Origin: Lophius americanus
Taxonomy: Eukaryota > Chordata > Actinopteri > Lophiiformes > Lophiidae
Reading direction: 5' to 3'
DNA length: 64,000 nucleotides
Assembly: GCA_037951165.1 (NCBI GenBank)
Contig: JBBDHG010000032.1
Coordinates: forward strand, 9,634,001-9,698,000
Positions 36,578-50,625 of the stretch are shown one piece after another. A program made the translations under genes and the position numbers. Position 1 is the first letter of the stretch; each line of letters opens with the position of its first letter. The notes below the pieces were generated by a model. The model had not been told where the DNA came from and ran no database searches. It saw only the letters and a list, made by a program, of their open reading frames with translations.

Positions 36578-37859
36578 ATCTTGTCATTACTTTCTTGATA
36601 AATATCAAAACTTCCTGTGTCCGTTTAGGTCTATTTGTGCTCCATAAACAAGGTGAAATGGGAAAAGTCATTGTTAACTTTTATCCAGCTTTCTAGCAGT
36701 ATTTATTATGTACAAAAAAAACGTATGTTCTTGTCTCCAACCGAGTTCAAACTTGAAACTTATTTATGAGTTCAAACTTGAAACTTATTTATTCATTTAT
36801 TTTAGTTACAACATTTGACACAGAATAAAAATTAACAAATAGACAGCAAAAATAGCCTCATGGGAGAAAATAAACTACACTGTAATTCATAAGTCAGAGA
36901 AATTATGTAAAAGAAAATATATAATATACAGTACATAGAAATTTGTGGTAGGATCTTAACACATCTCATTCTGGGACTTGGCCCAGAGTCAGATTTCATT
37001 ATAAAAGCCTTTGAAGATGGGTGGGCTCTATGAATTTGCCCTTATTTATATAGAAATTCACTAGAATTTGAAAGGGTTTGACCTATAAATCCAATTTTGT
37101 GTCCCCCATAATAACAACATAGGTAATAGCTTTATAGCCAATAGTAGTGACTCATGTTATATTTAGTTCTATAAATTGTTTCCAGAATGTCATGAGACAA
37201 AGAATTAGCCTGTTATTTCATACCACCATTACAAAAAGCTCATTGATTCACCCCAAGACCAAATCTGAGTCTTATGAATTTGCTTCAATGATTATAAATA
37301 GTTATTTTGTATTATCTCTAATTGGTTTATCTTGCTTTGGGTATGACTGGTTAATTAAACAACATGCAGTAGTTCTCAGTTTGGTTAATTTTTGTAAATA
37401 ATAAAAATTCCTGATATTTATCTTATGAATTTGTTTTAAAGCTCTTTCGTAGAGAAAACCAATTCCATTTATAGATGGTGTGGGAAGAAGAGAAGGGGTT
37501 TGAGACTATAATGATATATTTTTGGTGAGCATATGGAATCCATTGGTTATGGCCCCGATAAGACATTTCAATTTTGGGGGGGTGCATTGAAAGTCACATT
37601 TACAACAACAAAAACAAACATGGTAAGGCAGAACATCCCCATCTGTATCCAACAGGTCTGTTACACTTAAACTATAAATATCTATTCAGTCTTCATAGAA
37701 CACAGATTTCTGACTTTAAAGTATAGACTTGTTGTCCCAAAATGGTGTATTTTGAGATCTGAAGTTGTGTTTGAAAACATTTTCCAGAAAAGTAATATCT
37801 GCTGGTGATGTTTTTAAGAATATATGCTTTGAGCTTTTATTTTGAAAGTTCAAACCACC
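36578..37859. other. Intergenic spacer CCDC112-PGGT1B
   Basis: AT-rich, no gene seen. A 25-bp direct duplication starting GAGTTCAAACTTGAAAC lies at 36,743-36,767 and 36,768-36,792. Confidence 0.5.
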
Positions 37860-37879
37860 GGAAAATATTTCTCATAGGT

Positions 37880-37900
37880 GCTGATAAAGATGGCGGAAGA
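37880..37900 (+). promoter_or_regulatory. YY1-like motif overlapping the PGGT1B start codon
   Basis: AAAGATGGCGGAAG contains the AANATGGCGG core bound by YY1, and the ATG of the motif is the proposed start codon. This arrangement is common near the 5' end of vertebrate housekeeping genes. Binding is inferred. Confidence 0.45.
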
Positions 37901-40900
37901 GGAGAGCCACTTTGATGAATTTGAACAAATAGACTTTTTACGAGATAGACATGTACGTTTCTTCCAGAGAACGCTTCAGGTGTTACCTGAGAGATACGCC
38001 TCGCTGGAAACGACTAGGTACGTTTACTGAAATAAAAATGATAGCTTTAGTTTTCTCTGTTGAGCAGGTTGACTAGCAGCTAAGCTAGCTGTGCTCCAGC
38101 CGTTTTGAATGGAGGCTAATGCTACTCAGCTTAGCCTGTTGGCGAACATCTGTATATAGTGAAATTATGTCAAACAGGATTTATCTTCAGCTACTGAGAA
38201 ACCCAGATTGCCCAGGGCCAATTTTCTGTTATATTTATGATGTTGGTCGGTTGTTTTTACAAAGTAAGCCAAGTAGTTAATTTGTCAACAAATATTTTTT
38301 TCAAGATTGATGAACCAACAGCTCATTAAAAATAAACTGATCTGGCCCGTAAAAATATTACCTCAAATCATGTATTGTAATCAGAATTCAAATTTAACTG
38401 CTCACAGACACGTTTCAATCGGAATTGTTGCATAGCTCCGATCGTGCATGCATAGTGTTCATATCCATCAGTACTAAATTAATGAACTAAATTGCTGTTC
38501 GTCTTATTTCCAGGTTAACTATTATATTCTTCGCCCTGTCTGGCCTCGATGTGCTGGATGCTCTTGATGCCATTGATAGAAATCTAATGATTGAGTGGAT
38601 CTACTCATTACAGGTTCTGCCGACAGAAGATCGTAAGTATTTTCATTCTTTCCATACCTGACTGTAAACAAACACTAACAAATGGTTGCAAAACATTTGC
38701 AGTATAAGGATATTTTGCTTATACGAATAGCCTAATCATAAGAAAGACTTCCTTATTGTCTTATTAATCGGTCAAGTAAAGGTTTAGATCATTGCATTCC
38801 ATCTATGAACTTCAATAACAATCTCTGCCCGGGTCCGCTGTCAAAGGCTCATTGGCATTGTGTCAAACAGTTGAATCTTTGTGGTTTTTGCATAGACAAT
38901 TTAAAGTAATATGTTGGACTTATGCTTTTAATTACAAGAATGGTGATGGTGGGTTCAGACACTCGGATATAAACTGATCATCCGTAATATTACAATCACT
39001 GAAAGTTGAATTTAGAATCACATTGATAATCTGATTACGGTGGTTACCTGTCAGTGGGTTGGATATATTAGACAGCAGGTGAATATTTTTTCTAAACTTG
39101 ATGTTGGAAGAAGGAAATATATTCACTAATATATGATATTAGGGATTTTGGCAAGGCCAGAATTCAGGTCATTGACGTGGACCTGTGTGTGGATTAAAGG
39201 TTAGCATGTGTTGTCAGACATGGATGGTTGGTAAGGAGGGCCAGCCACGACTGGTCTGCATTCGTATCTGGCAAAGTTTCAACTAGACAAAAGGTCATTT
39301 TATTTTATAAATCTTATGATGAGCCTGTGCTAACCTTCTCCTTCATCTACTGAAATGGAACCTGGATCTGAAGCACAAACTGCTCTGACTAAATTAGTGA
39401 GGGTGAGCAGTAGGGTCATTGGAGTCCAGCAAAAGACCCTCACAGACCTGCAGAGCAGACTTGTGGAAAGGATAGCCAGGTCCATTCTACCGGCTAACAC
39501 CCACCCCTTGCAGTTTCAGATACTCCCATCTGGCTCTCGTTTTAGATTCCCTCCTGTTAAAAGTCATATATAAAGGTAATCTTTTATCCTGAAGGCCATT
39601 TCCCTCCTGAACTGAAGAACAGCTGGTCGACAAAATCTCTGGCCGGGCATGACTAGTTGTTGATGCTAGTCATGCATCAACAACTAGTTTAAAATTTGTA
39701 TACTTTAAAATTGGTATATTTTTTTATAAGGACACTGTTTTTATTTTTTAGATGTTTTTTTAAGGTCCCCTTTATTTTTTTATTTATATGACATTGCAAT
39801 ATATTACTGTTTCACATTTATACATTTTTATGGCGTTTGTAGTTTCAGTACCCTCATCATGCACTTTATTACATATACAGTATTCTATACTTGGTCGAAT
39901 TGATTTTAAGGTCAGCTTGTGACCACTGCACTGGTCCTAAAGAATATTTAATTTAGTGGCCCCCTTACGTCTTAATCAATATATTGTCCAACGTCTGTCA
40001 CTTGTTTGATGTCTTTCTCCACAACCAATTGCCCTCTGGGGACAAATAAAGTTAGAGGTGATGATAGGTGGTTTTAATGTTATGAGTAATATGTATACAA
40101 GGTTTCTAATTTACTGAAGGAAACAAGCATTAAAGAAATATTGTTTTTCCTAAATAACAATCAAACAAATTCATTTTATGAATGTGATCCAAAATCCAGG
40201 GGTAGTTTTTCATGGTCAGTGAGTCAATTTCAGCAGGTTTGTGCTCCCTTATTACTTTCTAACTAAAATAGTTTTTTGTCTGTCTCTATTGCCACTCTGT
40301 ACCATCTGTCAGTGCCCAGTTAATACATTTTTCAAGATATCAACATAACTCATGGGAGTTACGTCACGGGATGTGTGTTTGGTCTCAAACCTGCCATGTG
40401 TTTGATGTCTGGCTTGTTTCTTATGATAATATGTTAAAATACAGCTTGGGATGTATTTAAATGTGGCTATTGTATCATCAGTGTGAAAAATGTTATACTT
40501 AAATAGTTGTATATGTCTATTTAATCCATGTGAAATGTGTGTCTGCATCAATGCTCGAAGACATTTTTCCATGAACATAATGTAGATGGAAGTTTAAAAT
40601 CAAAATTATTTGCCATAAAATTCTGTTCAAGTCAGCTCACTGAAAATGTATGAATGTTGTGTAAGTGCAAACTCAAGAATAAGTATGAGCATAATACTCA
40701 TCATTCAATGCAACTTGAGCATTGCATTATATGCCAAATGTTGATGTGTTTGCATGATGATAATATTCTGTGTATTGGGTTCTGCATCTATTTATATGAT
40801 GCTTTAATGTGACCAGCAGATGGCAGTGGAGCATTCTTATTAGCTTATAGACTCTATAAGCTAATTCTTTAGTTTATAGAGACCCTGAGCAAGATGGCCA

Positions 40901-43900
40901 AAAATACTCATTGGAGCATCTTGCTCAGCGACAACGCCAACAGAATGTTAATCCTAATTCATGAGATGGTGATCAAAGCGGTACTTTCTTGCTCCAGTTT
41001 GGAGAGTATAGTGATGATCATGTCTTACATACCTCATTGCCTCTTGCTCATCCTGTTATTCTCATCCAGAATCTAATCTAAGTCAATGCGGCTTTCGAGG
41101 ATCTTCTCATATTGGAATTCCTTACACCACTAAGGTACTACATCTCATCACTCCCAACACTGTTTTTGCATTTTTATGTAATATGATAAATAATAATTCA
41201 GATAATTTACACTAATCTGAAGATACATTTTGGTTATTTTCTTCTTTATCCATTTCAATCGTTGCACTAAGTAATTCTCTCACATCAGTGTGTGGGCCAT
41301 TCCTCATTCCAGATGAATTTGGAATTTTTCAAATTACTTTTCCATTCTTTACAGGGACATAGTTTTTGATGTAACCAGAAACTGTGATTTCCACCGAATT
41401 AGTCCACTTTAGCCCATTAAAATATGAATATTGATAAATTGCTTCTTTATGATTTTTAATTCTTCACAAACCACCTTTTTCCCTCCAGATGTTTGTTTTC
41501 ATAATTACTGTAATCTCCTGGGTTTTTTTTTACACCATGATTATACAAGCAATAACTTTTTTTCTCCATTATCTTAAGGGTCCAGGTGTGCTCCATCCAT
41601 ATGACAGTGGCCATGTAGCTATGACATACACAGGCCTGTGCTCGCTGCTTATACTTGGAGACGACCTAAGTCGAGTCAACAAAAAGGCCTGTCTGGCTGG
41701 TCTTAGAGCACTGCAGCTGGAGGATGGCAGGTCAGGGTGGTTAGGGTTCACACACACACACCTACACTTATACTTTCACCCTATCTCAAATAAGGTCGTG
41801 AAAGCAACAGCCTTAAACTGGATTGATCTAAAATCGTAATGTTTCCAAGTTTAATTATTTATTTTATTCACTCAACTATCTAAATGAAGCTTAACAAAAA
41901 TATGTGATATTGCATTATACAACAAAACGTATGAAAGTACTGTAGAACCAGCACATCAAACATAGTTCATTTTTGTCATGTTGAACTTTATGTTGACCTT
42001 TAAGGTGATTGTATACATTTGTGGTATTGCCTTGCGCACTGAGGTCGCTAAACATTGCTTGCACTGGCTTTTGACTTTCACTGTCCTCTCTGACTCAAAA
42101 ATATTCCAAACCTCAGAACGTGAACCATTTTCCAGTAGAAGCTAAGTTTAGGTTGGACCTGCATCAGCAAAGTTTTCTCCAGGATTCACTGTTACTTTCA
42201 CCTCCTGCTGTTCTGCTTATCTGCATCACCAGGTCTAACAGTGAGGTTGAATGTAGGAGCCCCTTCTTTGATGCAGCCGATGTTCCGCAGAATTCTTGTA
42301 GTTTAGAAATTAAATTACATAGACATAGGAATCAGGATTGCAATTCATTTCCCAGCCCTTATATTGATAAATAATTTTCTGTTTCTGTTACTGTTATGTC
42401 TTTGTGGCCTTCTGTGTTGCTTCCAGTTTCTACGCAGTACCAGAAGGAAGTGAAAATGACATACGGTTTATCTACTGTGCAGCCAGTACCTGCTACATGC
42501 TGGATGACTGGTCTGGCATGGACATCCAAAAGGCCATTGACTACATCAGAGGAAGTTTGGTGAGTAAATGTAAAAAAGGACTACACAATATATTGATTTA
42601 GTATCAAGAATGTAATATGCACATGTTCAATTTTCACATTGCAGGGGATACGATGTTAAGTAAGGCTAACTAAGTTATACACACCATGTTTTAGCTTATT
42701 TACTGTTTGATTGGAAAATTAAAACTTATTTCTTGTTTTTTAAGACCATCATTGAGAAGTCTCCATCTTTTAGGGTTAGGCCTGTTTATCATCCGCCCAC
42801 ATTTATGATGCGTACAGTTTAAAGTTTTTAGAAAATGTAGATTACATATAAGTAACAGCACTGCAACACACAACTCCAGTCGCTAAGTTTATTAAGAAAT
42901 AGTCTTTTCCCAAACACCTCTCCACCTCTTTTCCAGGCTGGTGTCACTGATGAAACCAAAAAAGCAGGGATAGCAGAACCAACTGTGGTAGAAGTTTTCC
43001 TAGAGAACAAAAAACGTTTTATTATGATAACATAAAATTAAAAATGGTTAATTTTATAAACTGTGCATGCATGAATAAAATGCTGCATGCATAAAGTGAA
43101 ATATCTATCTTTTCATGTTGGAAGAGATATTGCTGTGTGTTTATTTTTTCAATCATGTGCATCTTTAGGTAAAAAACCTAGAATGATGAATGAGGTTTGA
43201 GGCAGGGAAGTTTTGTCTCAGCCATAATGAATAAATATACAAAAAAAGATTTATATTCCAGGAAAGCAGGACTGCCTCTTAATGCTTACAACCTCTGTTT
43301 CTGCACCATTGACAGCAGTGCTTCCACACTTGAATGGGGAAAATGGACCACCCACCCTGAGTAGGTGGCACCACGCCTAGAAATACTGAGTTAATAATGA
43401 ATGAGGAAGTTGAGCAGTGCATTATGGTCTTATAGATGTAAGCATAGTCTTTTCCACCCCAACACAAGAAAGACAAGTTCCAATATTTTTGTCAGATTGT
43501 TTACCGTTTTTTGACTCAGCCCCGACTTCTCTAAGTTTAAGAATTAAGACAGAAATGTTTTGTATTGTCGTTTCTTTATCCTGAACGGTTTATGTTTCAG
43601 TTACATTCGAATGGCGCCAAGTATCTATATGCCAACGGTTTTGTTATGGTTATCAGACCGGACACACAAGATAAAAATCAAGTTTGTTCCCACCTGACGG
43701 CCATCTGTCTTTCAACTAGTGTATGATGCTTATTATTATCAGTTGTTTTTCTTCAAGTTACTTCAAAACTCAGTCACAGTATCAGGGAAAATAATACTCT
43801 ATAGAGCGTGTTGACCCGCTGGTCTGGGAAACCTTATTCTCTTTCTTTTGTGAACAGAAATAATCAGCATGCTCATATTTAGATGCCCTGTTCCAAAAAT

Positions 43901-46900
43901 AAACTTAGTGTAGACTGAAACACGATCCCCAGTCCCCATACAAACAACCTGTCTGGGAACTGTTTGACAGATGGACAGAATTCAGTGTAATGTCACACAA
44001 GAAGTGTAGAGGCTTTAAAGATGTGCATTTTGCATTGATGAAAATTGTTTTCTTCATATTGCCTTCTTTTTATTTGCATTTGTAGAAATATTTGAATTTG
44101 ATTCTTTTTATATTATTGTGCTGTATTTCTGTTATGAGAGAGGTTATTTATAACTCCTAAGAAGGCCCGTTTGTGTTTGTTCATACAGGTAGTTCCGCCT
44201 CTAATCTTTTTAAGGCTCTCTGGTCAGATAAAATATTTCTTCTTTCCTCTTTTTTCTGCCATATGATGCAGTCGTACGATAACGGGTTTGGGCAGGGATC
44301 TGGGCGAGAGTCGCATGGTGAGTATGTATTCCAACTGTTTGTTCTTAGCTGCAGATGTTAGAAATGTGACTCATCAGAAATCCGACTAATTTCCTGTTAA
44401 CTTTGTTGAGTACCGTGTAAATATGTATATTTAAAGGTGCTTTCAAATTCCAGTGCAAATTGCTAAAATCCCTCCTTACTGTTTAGAGACCTAATTGGGA
44501 TTTGGCTCTCCTCTGTGAACTCAAGGGCTAATTGCATATCATTAGTGATTGACAGTAGATTACCCTGAAACCCTGCATTCAGTGGAATATAAATGCTTTA
44601 GGCATTTATATTCCACTAAAAAAAAGTTTGTAATTATTGTACAGAAAAGTCTAAAAAGCATTTTCTTCAGGAGTAAGCATTTTTATTTTTACTTTTTTTC
44701 ATTCAAAACATAACAAATTTCCTCATTTCTTAACATCTAAGAAAGCTTAGTAAGCGAGAGTAGCAACGTGTTAATCAGAGATTTGGCAGTAAATGTTCCC
44801 AGGAGCAGTCACATCCTGTTTTTAACTGCAGCTCCCTCTAATTATCTAGTCAGTCATGCAAATATGTCAGAGTGAACCACTGGAATCACATTTTAATTTT
44901 TATACATCGACAAAAATCAATGGGCTCTCTTCATATACCTCAGTTAGTATTACAAATTATACCCTACCCTGTTTATGTCAAACACACATCTGTCTGTCCA
45001 GGGGGCTGGACCTATTGCGCCATAGCTACTCTGTGTTTAATGGGTCGACTGGAGGAGGCGCTGAGTCAGCGGGAGCTGGATAGGATCCGGCGCTGGTGCA
45101 TCATGAGACAGCAAACCGGCTTCCACGGGCGCCCCAACAAACCTGTAGACACATGCTACTCCTTTTGGGTGGGAGCCACACTTGAGGTACAGACTGTTCT
45201 AACAGACACAGAACTTGTGCATGCATAAACATGTTTATTGTATTTGAGTATTTTATCTCAGATTTTTCAGCAATTTAACAGAACTAACACTTGGGTGAAG
45301 GGAGAGAAATTTTAATAAGTGCACCAGCTAGCATTAAATGATATGATGGAATAGCCGGATGTGAACTACTGTTAGTTTTAATTTTGTTAGCTATTTATAA
45401 TTTGATCTTAGTCATGTGTAAATTGTCCTAGTTAAACGTATATTTTATCCTATTTATCACCAAAAAGGGAGCCAGATACTCTCTGTCACTCTCTCTTATG
45501 AAACTCAAACTTGGCGGGAGGATGTGCAGTCTCCCACGTCAACTCTGACCCATGTGTATGCAAAAATGGTGAAACTATGACTCTGATGGCAAAAGGATGA
45601 AACCGAGAGAAAGTGTAGATTAATATCAGTGTTTAAAATGAATCAAAATAAAACCACTAAAATCGAGTTTTACAACTGCTTTTCAAACATGTGTTTGATT
45701 GATCCTCGCTTGAAAATAAATACAAACTGATATATAGCAAATAAACCGTCAAAAGTTTCTGGCGTTTTCAAACAATATTTATATAATTTATAATTATTAT
45801 TAGGTAATTGAACTTGGTTCTCGTAAATAAGAAAGTAATCCATAGCCCAGACCATATTTTACCACTGAAGCCGTTTCAGATGCCTCAGTTTGGCAGATAT
45901 GAGTCAGTATCTTATCATATATCAAATCCTTCATTTCACAATATGTCTGTTATTTTAACATTATTATTATTTTGAGTGGGTATAATAATGCATAATGTTG
46001 CACAGTGACTGATTCAGGATGGGAAGAAGAAGCAACTCTTCGGTAATTTAGGTGATTAAGCTGATTGCGTCCTTTCCCTGTGTAAAACAACACTTGTGAG
46101 GCTGCTGTTGGAGGGTGGGGGCACCCTGTTCTTCTTTATGACCTGTAACCCTGCTGGAACACACAGCAACAACAAATACAAATGCAAATATGAATTAAGT
46201 CCAGATGGATGTGTGCATAATAGTCCTAGTTGTTTGAATGGATAAATGTGTTTGTTAAATACAAATTGAATCATATTTGTTCATCAGTGTCCCCCTTCGT
46301 CACTCATGAGGGATCCCCTAAACACCCTACTAGTTTTTAATTTAGAATAAAATAACAGGCCCCATCTGTGACGCAGATGCTGCCTGTGTGACGCAGTTTG
46401 TTTTATTTTTCAACCAACAAAGTCAGACGACTTCTTTTCACAATGTGCGATGTGTATTTTTATTTATTTATTTATTTTTTCTGCCTTCGCTGTGACGGAT
46501 GTTATTAATTAGTAGTCATTGATATTAATAAGAGGTGTTTCAACGGCTTTATAAATGAGGACACTGCTGTTTTTGGAAAATCTCTTGATGACATTTGTTG
46601 TGAATTGGAGCTGTATAAATAAAGTTTATTTGATTTTGATTAATCTTGCAGCACTTTACATAGTCTAGTGTTACCAGGATTGCAGTAATATCTGTGGTTG
46701 CTGTGGGTAATCGAAGGATCAGGCATGCGGAATCCTAAAAATTGCCATTCTGATTCATAAAAAGATCATTCTTCCCATTAAAAGACTGTGTATTTACGTA
46801 TAATGTAAATCAGCGTGATTTCATTATTTAAATCTACTGACAAATGAATTGGATCAGTTGAGAACTTATGTCAATCAGTTAAGTTTTTCATTTTCTTTAT

Positions 46901-49900
46901 ACTAGAGACTCATCTCTAGACATGAATGCATACATTTTTTAAATGGCTGAAGGCAGCCTCTTTACTCCATTAAAGTAATTTCTATAAGGTAAAACTCTCA
47001 CATTAAACTTAAACACTACTGACAAGTACAGGTAGCGGTGTAGTGAAATGTCCTTCTGGTTGCAAGTCAATAGTTTGTTCAAGTGGGTGGATAGTTAATT
47101 CATCTGTGCACATTTAGAGGAATCTGCAAGCACTCTATGAGTCACTATCATTCAAACAACCAAAGAAAAACAACCTGTGAGCAGATATTTCAGCATCCGG
47201 GTCGTAAAGATGCCGGAGTAAAACACTGGCACACACAGAAAACTGTGAGCAAACAGCTATGTTTAAGTCTCTCTATCTCTCACACACACTCACACACACA
47301 CACACACACTTACACACACACATACAAAAACAGGACCATTGAATTTCTGGGTCTAACCTGTGCCAGAGGAACAAACAGAGTATGTGTGATTTTATACATA
47401 TCAAAGCTTAGTGTGGCCAACACCGATGCTTGGCACTTGTATCTGTTTGGAAAAGGAATATCAAGTATTAAATCAGTGAGTAAAGTAGTCCAATATGTGA
47501 AGTTAACTGCAATGATGTGAGCATTTTTCACTACTGAAACTGCTATGAAACACGATCAGCCTTTTTGTCTGTGAATATTTATGTTGAACAATCAAGAATA
47601 CATTTTGCATTGATTTCAATCAATGACCTTTTCTCTCACACTTGCCCCTAACTTCTCTCCCCTCCAAGCTCTTGGATGTGTTCCAATACACCAACTTTGA
47701 CAAGAACAGGAGCTTCATCCTGTCCACTCAGGATCGCTTAGTTGGGGGATTTGCCAAGTGGCCGGACAGCCATCCAGGTAATAATCCGACTTAATATTGC
47801 AGGGACATAATGCTGTTGACGCTGAGAACAGACCATGAAGACGTTTCTATTCAGCATACTCTGTTTATTTTCATCTGCCGCAGATGAAGGGAGGATAGAT
47901 GTGTTGTAATGGGTTTCATTCCATCTGTCAGTTTAATTGCCTTAGAACAACTCAGAAAATGTTGAATTGAATTTCACCAATATTTCTGCATACAACAACC
48001 AAGCACTGAAGTTGTGCCTTTTGCTATTTTTGGATTTTTGTGTTTTAGTTATTTCCGTTTCCATGGTTATGATTTGAATTTAGGCTCATTCAGAAAGGGA
48101 TTTTTCTCAGGTGAGGGTTTTCAGGGTATGATTAAAAAATTATGAAGTATAACTGTCTGTAAACTTTATGTACAAATCTCCCATGTACTAGAGAGGAAGG
48201 TTTTCATATTTTAGGAATATTGAGCACTTTTCGAAAATTAAATTTTTTCTCAGACATGCATTATCAAGAATTGCAGTTAAGTTGGACAACTTAAATAAAT
48301 GTCTTTTTCTAAAAAAAAAAAGAAACGCAGGTGTTTTGGGGAATACTCCATATTCCATGCTCGTTTTTCAGGAGAACCGAAGGTCTCCAGTACAAATAGT
48401 GAATCTAAGCAGAATTGATATCATTTTTATTTCTTCTTTCACACTGAGCAGTTTCCACCCTGCATTCCACGGGTGTACAGAAGTCAGGGTGGAGTTGTGG
48501 TTAGCAGTTATTTATTTGAGATCAATGGAACTTCAGTAACCCTAAACGTCAACGGTGCACATGTGTGCATGCGTACCCTGGTAATGTGTAATTGATGAGG
48601 CGTTTGTTCATATGTAGCCCAAGGATACAGGATATCGAGCTCCTCACATAACTGGAACAAGATGCAGCAATGCACAATGGAGCATAACAGATGCTGTTTT
48701 GACAAAGCCTTGTAAATATTATTGAACAAATAGAGTTTTAGGACACAATATAAGAATTCCTCTGCAGTGTCAGTTTCATAGAATCACATGTACTGTGTAG
48801 TCATTCACAGCTACCCTTGCAGGGATTGGTCGTGGATGTTTGGAAGGTAGAAATTACACTTAACAAAGGAAGCTGTGTATTTGTCATACACATTGGAGCC
48901 AAATTTAGCCAAACGTAGCATGGACTTTGGACAGAACCATGTTTAGTTGCTCCTTGAGGATTTCAGGACATCAGCCTTCATGGAACAATTGATCGTGGTC
49001 GGAAATATTGTGGTTATAGTTTTAGCTCAGATTGATTATCAATCAAATCATGAACCAAAAACAAAAAGACGCCCAAAGTTCTTTTCATTGCCTGTCTTCA
49101 TGTCTGTATAGGTGGGTTAATTGACACCCAAGGAATGGACCACAGATCAGAACTTCATGAGAATTAGCTGTTGCCATTTCTGTCAAATGTTTTCTGTGGT
49201 GAAGCCTAGTTAGTAATTTTATTTGATTCTCTGCCTGTAGACAAATTTAATGATGACCAAAAGGCATATTTGCTTTTCAGTGTTAATGAAATAGTAAAAT
49301 AATGTTGGATTTATCAAGTACAGATACAATGGGATTAAATGTGACAATGTGCAGAACTTGTGACAATGTGCAGAACTTTGAATCACGAATCAAGGGATAC
49401 TAACTTGAATTAGTATCCCTTGATTCGTGTCAATGTTCTTTTCCCTCAGCAGACAGCTGTTTTTTTCTAAAAACATACTGAACTCTACCCTACTGAACAC
49501 GGGTATCACACGTTCAACAGATGCAGCTTTTAAATGTGATTGTAATTGCTTATTGTCAAAATATGCATCCATGTTCTCCATGTCAACCTAAAGGGATGTC
49601 AGTTTTGTTGAGGTCAAAAGGAGCGCAGTTATTGCAGGTATATAAAAAAATTGTACTTGCCTTAGAATGATTAAGAACATCAAAAATATCTGAGAACTTG
49701 AATTGTTTTCAAAGATTACCACCTGTGAAAATATATTTGAATATTGGGATCCATTTTTTTACTTGGATCCCCCCCAAATTGCGCTGACTCATAGTTAAGA
49801 ACTCCATAAATATGACAGGTTTTATAACAATGTATTAATCTATGAGAAATGAAAGTGCAAAGTCAGCAGGGAAAATATATCCTGGATGTGCACTAAAATT

Positions 49901-50625
49901 AATGGGTCTAATCTGGCCCAAGACCTGTTATCCCATCAAGTCTAATGGAAACCCGTTACACAGTTCATACGATATCCTGACTGCCCTGCAGTCCCAACAA
50001 CTATTTAAAATACACAAACAACAACCATAACCTCCTTGCTGGAGTGAAGTACAGTTTGCAGCTTATGGTGTTCTGATTGATTCCGATGTCAGTGTCCAAT
50101 CATCGGTGATTTCATTATAATTCAATTATTGCTCCATTTACTGCTCTCTGCGGCTCTTACTCTGGTCTCAGGGGAGGAAAATGGTTGTGTCGCAAACATA
50201 CGTGCATAATTCATAACCTAAAGCAGCACTGCCATTTAAAAACAAAGCTTCTGCGCTACAGTGTTTTTATATAAAATCAGACTTTGGTTTTATTGATTCA
50301 CTTTCAAACAACATCTTCTCTCTGATCAGATCTACAAACCTGTCAAATGCAGGTGATTCTGCTGTGAATTATGTTACCTTCTCTGACCCAGTTTCTCCCT
50401 CCCCCTTAATTTCTGTGTCTCACTCTCGCCGTCTCTCGTTCACCAGACCCTCTTCATGCCTACTTAGGACTGTGTGGTCTGTCTCTGATTGGAGAGCCCA
50501 GTCTAAGGAAGGTCCACCCAGCTCTTAACATCACCCAGAGAGCCTTTCAGCACCTCCAGCAGCTGCAGCAGACATGGAGGGACAGCACCAGCAGCTGCAG
50601 CAGACATGGAGGGACAGCAGGATGA
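37890..50625 (+). CDS. pggt1b: PGGT1B: geranylgeranyltransferase type I beta subunit
   Basis: Catalytic beta subunit of protein geranylgeranyltransferase I, which with FNTA transfers geranylgeranyl to the cysteine of C-terminal CaaX proteins such as Rho/Rac in the cytosol. Exons: 37,890-38,017; 38,514-38,632; 41,070-41,134; 41,579-41,730; 42,427-42,559; 44,272-44,317; 45,002-45,186; 47,669-47,777; 50,447-50,625. All junctions are GT-AG with matching phases; 371 residues against 377 in human. Recognised blocks: FLRDRHVRFFQRTLQVLPER, LTIIFFALSGLD, HPYDSGHVAMTYTGL, YAVPEGSEND, RRWCIMRQQTGFHGRPNKP, QDRLVGGFAKWPDSHPD. Zinc ligands are present: Asp264 and Cys266 in VDTCYSFW and His316 in DPLHAYLG. 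The last 13 residues are altered by a 32-bp duplication. Introns of up to 2.7 kb (for example 47,778-50,446) hold LINE remains. Confidence 0.95.
39180..40060 (+). mobile_element. LINE 3' fragment in PGGT1B intron 2
   Basis: Encodes, with breaks, the region RVSSRVIGVQQKTLTDLQ, RIARSILPANTHPLQFQILP and SGSRFRFPP, found at the C-terminus of fish non-LTR elements, and ends in CTGGGGACAAATAAAGTTAG. Contains the hairpin at 39,652-39,688. A further TGGTTTTAATGTTATGAG at about 40,070 recalls the end of the TIR transposon at 27,490. Confidence 0.65.
39652..39688. repeat. Perfect hairpin, 15-bp arms
   Basis: ACTAGTTGTTGATGC, 7-base loop TAGTCAT, GCATCAACAACTAGT, inside the LINE relic of PGGT1B intron 2. 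Confidence 0.85.
44581..44617. repeat. Perfect hairpin, 16-bp arms
   Basis: AGTGGAATATAAATGC, 5-base loop TTTAG, GCATTTATATTCCACT, in PGGT1B intron 6. Confidence 0.85.
46590..46640 (+). repeat. LINE 3' tail fragment
   Basis: GTGAATTGGAGCTGTATAAA followed by TAAAGTTTATTTGATTTTGA is the typical terminal sequence of fish L2/CR1-type LINEs. Only the tail is kept, in PGGT1B intron 7. Confidence 0.5.
47278..47320. repeat. (CA)n microsatellite
   Basis: CACACACT-type repeat in PGGT1B intron 7. Confidence 0.85.
49384..49429. repeat. Perfect hairpin, 19-bp arms
   Basis: CACGAATCAAGGGATACTA, 8-base loop, then its exact reverse complement, in PGGT1B intron 8. A 20-bp direct duplication (GTGACAATGTGCAGAACTT core) lies immediately upstream at about 49,341-49,379. 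Confidence 0.85.
50556..50619 (+). repeat. 32-bp tandem duplication in PGGT1B last exon
   Basis: The 32-mer beginning CCAGCAGCTGCAGCAGACAT and ending GGAGGGACAGCA occurs at 50,556-50,587 and again, identically, at 50,588-50,619. As 32 is not a multiple of three, the second copy shifts the frame; translation then stops at TGA 50,623-50,625 rather than at TAA 50,655-50,657. Confidence 0.9.

Noticed and set aside
47137..47520. 127-residue frame over a CA repeat
   Set aside because: Lies in PGGT1B intron 7, built on a microsatellite, with no similarity.
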